DNA of 64,000 bases from assembly GCF_004358025.1 (NCBI RefSeq), contig NZ_SMTL01000005.1, positions 1 to 64,000 on the forward strand. Direction: 5' to 3'. Below, piece after piece: positions 61,210 through 64,000 of this stretch (its first letter is position 1; each line of letters opens with the position of its first letter). This DNA comes from Rhizobium deserti (GTDB lineage: Bacteria > Pseudomonadota > Alphaproteobacteria > Rhizobiales > Rhizobiaceae). The position numbers and the translations under genes were made by a program. The notes under the pieces are model-generated. The model saw only the letters and a list, made by a program, of their open reading frames with translations, did no database searches and was not told where the DNA came from.

Positions 61210-62922
61210 ATGAGCAAACCCATGGGCGAAAACATCACTGCCGGCGGCGCTATTTTGGCGCGGCTGAAGGCCGTCGGCGTCGATTACATCTTCGCCAATT
61301 CCGGAACCGACTTCCCGCCGATCATCGAGGGGCTGGCGGAAGCCTCCGCCAAGCAGATCCCGCTTCCGAAGGCCGTCGTCATCCCGCACGAAAACGCCGC
61401 CATGGGCATGGCCTACGGTTACTACCTGGCGACCGGCAAGGCGCAGGCGGTGATGGCACATACCAATGTCGGCCTCGCCAACTGCGCTATCGGCGCCATC
61501 AATGCCGCCACCGAACACATTCCGATGCTGCTGTTTTCAGGCCGCACGCCGGTCGTCGAAAAGGGCCGGCTCGGCGCCCGCACCGTGCCGATCGGCTGGG
61601 GGCAGGAGATGCGCGATCAGGCCGCGATGATCCGCGAAACGGTGAAGTGGGATTACGAGCTGAAATTCCCTGAACAGGCTGTCGAAATCGTCGACCGGGC
61701 CTATGCGATCGCCACCTCGACGCCGCGCGGACCAGTCTATCTGAGCTTGCCGCGCGAGGTGCTCTGCGAGCTCTGCCCCGCCGACGAGTTGGACGGACCG
61801 AGCCGCATCTCGTCGGCGACGTCCGCTGCCCGTCCTGCCGATATCGATCGGGCGGCACAGCTTCTGAGCGAAGCCCAGCATCCGCTGATCATCGTCCAAC
61901 GCGGAGCAGGCAGCAAAGAAGGGTTCGACGCCTTGTCGGAGCTTGCCCTGCAGTGGGGCATCCCCGTCTGCCAATACTGGGCCATCCAGCTTGGCGTTCC
62001 CACCGATCATCCCATGTTCGTCGGCATGGACCCCGGTCCCTGGCTTCAGGACGCCGACCTCGTGCTGGTGATCGATTGCCTTGCTCCTTGGTCGCCGGAC
62101 ATCCACGATCTCAGAGATGACTGCAAGGTCGTGCATATCGGGCAGGATCCGCTCTATTCCCGTTTCCCCGTCCGCAATTTCCGTTCCGACCTGGCGCTCG
62201 TCAGCGATACCTCGGAGATCGTGCTGGCACTTTCGCAAGCGACGACTGGTTACATGGATGCGACCGTCAACCAACGCGAACAGCGGCGGGCTGAGGTCCA
62301 GCAAGCGGCAACGAAGCGCCGCAGCGAAGTCCTTCGCCAGGCCGAAGCCGGTAGTGCGGAGTTGATGACAAAGGCCTTCGTGAGCCTTTGCCTGTCCAAG
62401 GCGATCGAGGGAAAGAAGGCCACGGTGCTGTCGGAACTCGGTGTTCCACTGGAGCCACTGACGCTTGGGGAGCACGGATCGTGGTATCAGGAGCCGCATT
62501 CCGGCGGCCTCGGCTGGTCCTTTCCCACGGGCCTCGGGATGAAGCTCGCCGATCCAGACCGGCTGGTCATCGCAACCATGGGCGACGGGTCCTACATGTT
62601 CGCCAATCCCGTTGCCTGCCACCAGATCGCTGAAGCCATGGAGATACCGCTTCTCGTTCTGGTCTTGAACAATCTGGAATGGGGGGCCGTCCGGCAGTCG
62701 GTTGTCGGCGTTTATCCGGACGGCTACGCGGCCAAAGCCAACGCGATGCCACTCGTGTCGCTTACGCCATCGCCGGACTTCACCAAGGTTGCTGCGGCAA
62801 GCCGCGCCTGGACGGCGAAGGTCGAGAAGGCGGATGACCTCCTGTCCGTTCTCGAGGCTGCCATCGAGCATGTGACGGTTCAGAGGACGCAAGCGCTGGT
62901 CGAAATCAGGATCGCTCCCTGA
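61210..62922 (+). CDS. ThDP-dependent decarboxylase, benzoylformate-decarboxylase/acetolactate-synthase-like
   Basis: A 570-residue ThDP enzyme. The N-terminal Pyr domain has VDYIFANSGTDFPPIIEGL and VVIPHENAAMGMAYGYYLA (activating Glu61). The central domain follows, and the PP domain carries ATMGDGSYMFANPVACHQIA with LVLNNLEWGAVRQSVVG (GDG-NN ThDP/Mg site). It lacks the FAD-site features expected of real acetolactate synthases and resembles annotated thiamine-pyrophosphate-requiring decarboxylases. Between a TRAP transporter and an FMN hydroxy-acid dehydrogenase it most simply decarboxylates the 2-oxo acid made by that enzyme. The stop overlaps the next start. Confidence 0.85.
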   Translation: MSKPMGENITAGGAILARLKAVGVDYIFANSGTDFPPIIEGLAEASAKQIPLPKAVVIPHENAAMGMAYGYYLATGKAQAVMAHTNVGLANCAIGAINAATEHIPMLLFSGRTPVVEKGRLGARTVPIGWGQEMRDQAAMIRETVKWDYELKFPEQAVEIVDRAYAIATSTPRGPVYLSLPREVLCELCPADELDGPSRISSATSAARPADIDRAAQLLSEAQHPLIIVQRGAGSKEGFDALSELALQWGIPVCQYWAIQLGVPTDHPMFVGMDPGPWLQDADLVLVIDCLAPWSPDIHDLRDDCKVVHIGQDPLYSRFPVRNFRSDLALVSDTSEIVLALSQATTGYMDATVNQREQRRAEVQQAATKRRSEVLRQAEAGSAELMTKAFVSLCLSKAIEGKKATVLSELGVPLEPLTLGEHGSWYQEPHSGGLGWSFPTGLGMKLADPDRLVIATMGDGSYMFANPVACHQIAEAMEIPLLVLVLNNLEWGAVRQSVVGVYPDGYAAKANAMPLVSLTPSPDFTKVAAASRAWTAKVEKADDLLSVLEAAIEHVTVQRTQALVEIRIAP

Positions 62923-64000
62923 TGGTGCTGCTCAACGTCGAGGACTATCGGCGGGAGGCGCGGCGACGTTTGCCGCGCTTCGTGTTCGACTACCTCGACG
63001 GAGGCTCCGAGGACGAGGTGGCGCTGACGGAGAACCGTGCCGCCTTCGACAGGATGAAACTGACGCCGCGGCCGCTGACCGATGTTTCGATCCGCGACCA
63101 GAGCGTCGAGTGGTTTGGCCAGCGGCTTTCCCTTCCCTTGATCTTGGCGCCGACCGGACTGAACGGCCTCTTCTGCCGGAATGGCGATATCGCCCTGGCA
63201 AAAGCTGCTGCTAGGCTCCGCATTCCGTTCGTCTTGTCCACCGCCTCGAACAATTCCATCGAGGAGGTGGCTTCCGCCGCCGATGGAGATCGCTGGTTTC
63301 AGCTCTACGTCATGCATCGGGGGTTTGCCGATCAGCTGGTGGATCGCGCCCTTGCCGCCGGTTTCGGCCACCTTGTGTTGACGGTTGACGTGCCGGTGAG
63401 CGGAAAGCGCGATCGTGATGAGCGAAACGGCTTCGTGATGCCGTTCCGGTTGAGGCCCAAAACTCTCGCGGACATGGTGCTCCATCCGCGCTGGCTCTGG
63501 CAGGTGGGGCGTCACGGTGCTCCGGCCATGGGCAATATGCTGACGGCTGGTGCCGATCCGAATACCCAGGCGGCGCTTCTGTCGCGAAAGATGGATGCCA
63601 GCTTCAATTGGGATGACCTGAAGCGCCTCCGGGACCGTTGGACGCGCCGCCTGCTGATCAAGGGGATCATGCATCCCGACGACGCGGCTCGTGCCGTCTC
63701 GCTTGGCGTCGATGCGGTCGTTGTTTCTAATCACGGCGGACGTCAGCTCGATGCAGCAGCTGCACCCATTTCGATCCTTCCCGATTTCAACCGGGTCGGA
63801 GCGCCGCTTGTTCTGGATAGCGGCATCAGACGCGGCAGCGACGTCGTCAAAGCCGTCTCGCTCGGCGCCACGGCTGTCATGATCGGCAGGGCAGCCCTCT
63901 ATGGGCTTGCCGTCGGAGGCGAAGAGGGCGTCGTCGATGTGGTGCGCCTCCTTCAAGCGGAGATCGACCGGACACAGGCTCTCCTGGGCCTTCCGAGGCT
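62922..64000 (+). CDS. FMN-dependent alpha-hydroxy-acid dehydrogenase, partial at window end
   Basis: The frame opens at ATG 62922 (TGATG overlap with the decarboxylase stop) and is still open at the window edge after 359 codons; about 20 or more residues are missing. RFVFDYLDGGSEDEVALTEN holds active-site Tyr24; PLILAPTGLNGLFCRNGDIA, FVLSTASNNSIEEVASA, WFQLYVMH, LVLTVDVPVSGKRDRD, LIKGIM and VSNHGGRQLD (base His271, Arg274) are the family motifs. It belongs to the lactate/mandelate/glycolate oxidase family. With the ThDP enzyme and ALDH it suggests a mandelate-like route: hydroxy acid to oxo acid to aldehyde to acid. Confidence 0.9.
   Translation, partial: MVLLNVEDYRREARRRLPRFVFDYLDGGSEDEVALTENRAAFDRMKLTPRPLTDVSIRDQSVEWFGQRLSLPLILAPTGLNGLFCRNGDIALAKAAARLRIPFVLSTASNNSIEEVASAADGDRWFQLYVMHRGFADQLVDRALAAGFGHLVLTVDVPVSGKRDRDERNGFVMPFRLRPKTLADMVLHPRWLWQVGRHGAPAMGNMLTAGADPNTQAALLSRKMDASFNWDDLKRLRDRWTRRLLIKGIMHPDDAARAVSLGVDAVVVSNHGGRQLDAAAAPISILPDFNRVGAPLVLDSGIRRGSDVVKAVSLGATAVMIGRAALYGLAVGGEEGVVDVVRLLQAEIDRTQALLGLPR

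Noticed and set aside
61537-62892. 451-codon minus-strand frame opposite the ThDP decarboxylase
   Set aside because: Shadow of a high-GC gene; no family features, while the plus strand shows all ThDP motifs.
62880-63956. 358-codon minus-strand frame at the window end
   Set aside because: Antisense of the FMN hydroxy-acid dehydrogenase, which has Tyr24 and the HGGRQLD motif.

Overview
The window looks like an accessory-rich stretch (probably chromid, megaplasmid or chromosomal island) of a Rhizobiaceae bacterium (Rhizobium, Neorhizobium or Agrobacterium type). The reasons are the GC-rich codon use, the HWE histidine kinases, EcfG-like sigma factor and FAT-GUY-like receivers typical of alphaproteobacteria, many ABC and TRAP uptake systems with catabolic operons, and an orphan VgrG/PAAR type VI secretion (T6SS) effector island. 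No rRNA, tRNA, CRISPR array or intact insertion sequence was recognised.

Layout. (1) 1-5231: T6SS island: frame-shifted VgrG, a lipoprotein, an unknown protein, PAAR, DUF4123 adaptor, a GH-E nuclease toxin and its SUFU-type immunity protein. (2) 5.2-9.2 kb: APC permease, which has an EcfG-like promoter motif, and a cation/proton antiporter. (3) 9.5-17.7 kb: a signalling cluster with an HWE kinase, three single-domain receivers, a REC-Crp fusion, an ECF sigma factor, an orphan CheB and a broken CheB-CheR-PAS protein. (4) 17.6-19.4 kb: a mosaic of gene fragments (inverted kinase piece, GST piece, dead chaC). (5) 19.4-28.2 kb: one long operon with a QAT/osmoprotectant-type ABC transporter, a DUF427 protein, two luciferase-like flavin monooxygenases, an ornithine-cyclodeaminase-family protein and an aromatic-ammonia-lyase homologue that lacks the serine needed for the MIO cofactor. 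I suggest it degrades an imported betaine (ergothioneine- or hercynine-like). (6) 28.2-35.2 kb: a decaying region with dead photoproduct-lyase, amidohydrolase, ABC and hydrolase remnants around intact DUF2461, DUF3253, AraC, NmrA, ABM and small membrane-protein genes.

(7) 35.2-52.3 kb: a rare-sugar catabolic locus. A DeoR regulator and a first RbsABC-like transporter with a DUF2291 lipoprotein are followed by a TIM-barrel isomerase, SorC regulator, FGGY kinase, split transketolase, a second RbsABC-like transporter, two SDR dehydrogenases and TpiA. Isomerase, kinase, two-subunit transketolase and TpiA match the logic of the D-apiose transketolase route. (8) 52.5-53.4 kb: FMN riboswitch controlling ribB. 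(9) 53.8-55.8 kb: an EamA exporter and a ketopantoate-reductase-like protein. (10) 56.1-64.0 kb: aldehyde dehydrogenase, MarR, a TRAP transporter, a ThDP decarboxylase and an FMN alpha-hydroxy-acid dehydrogenase cut by the window edge. Together they fit a mandelate-like pathway: uptake, oxidation, decarboxylation, aldehyde oxidation.

Substrate-binding-protein genes in three transport operons are followed by stable intercistronic stem-loops, which suggests they are made in excess over the membrane parts.
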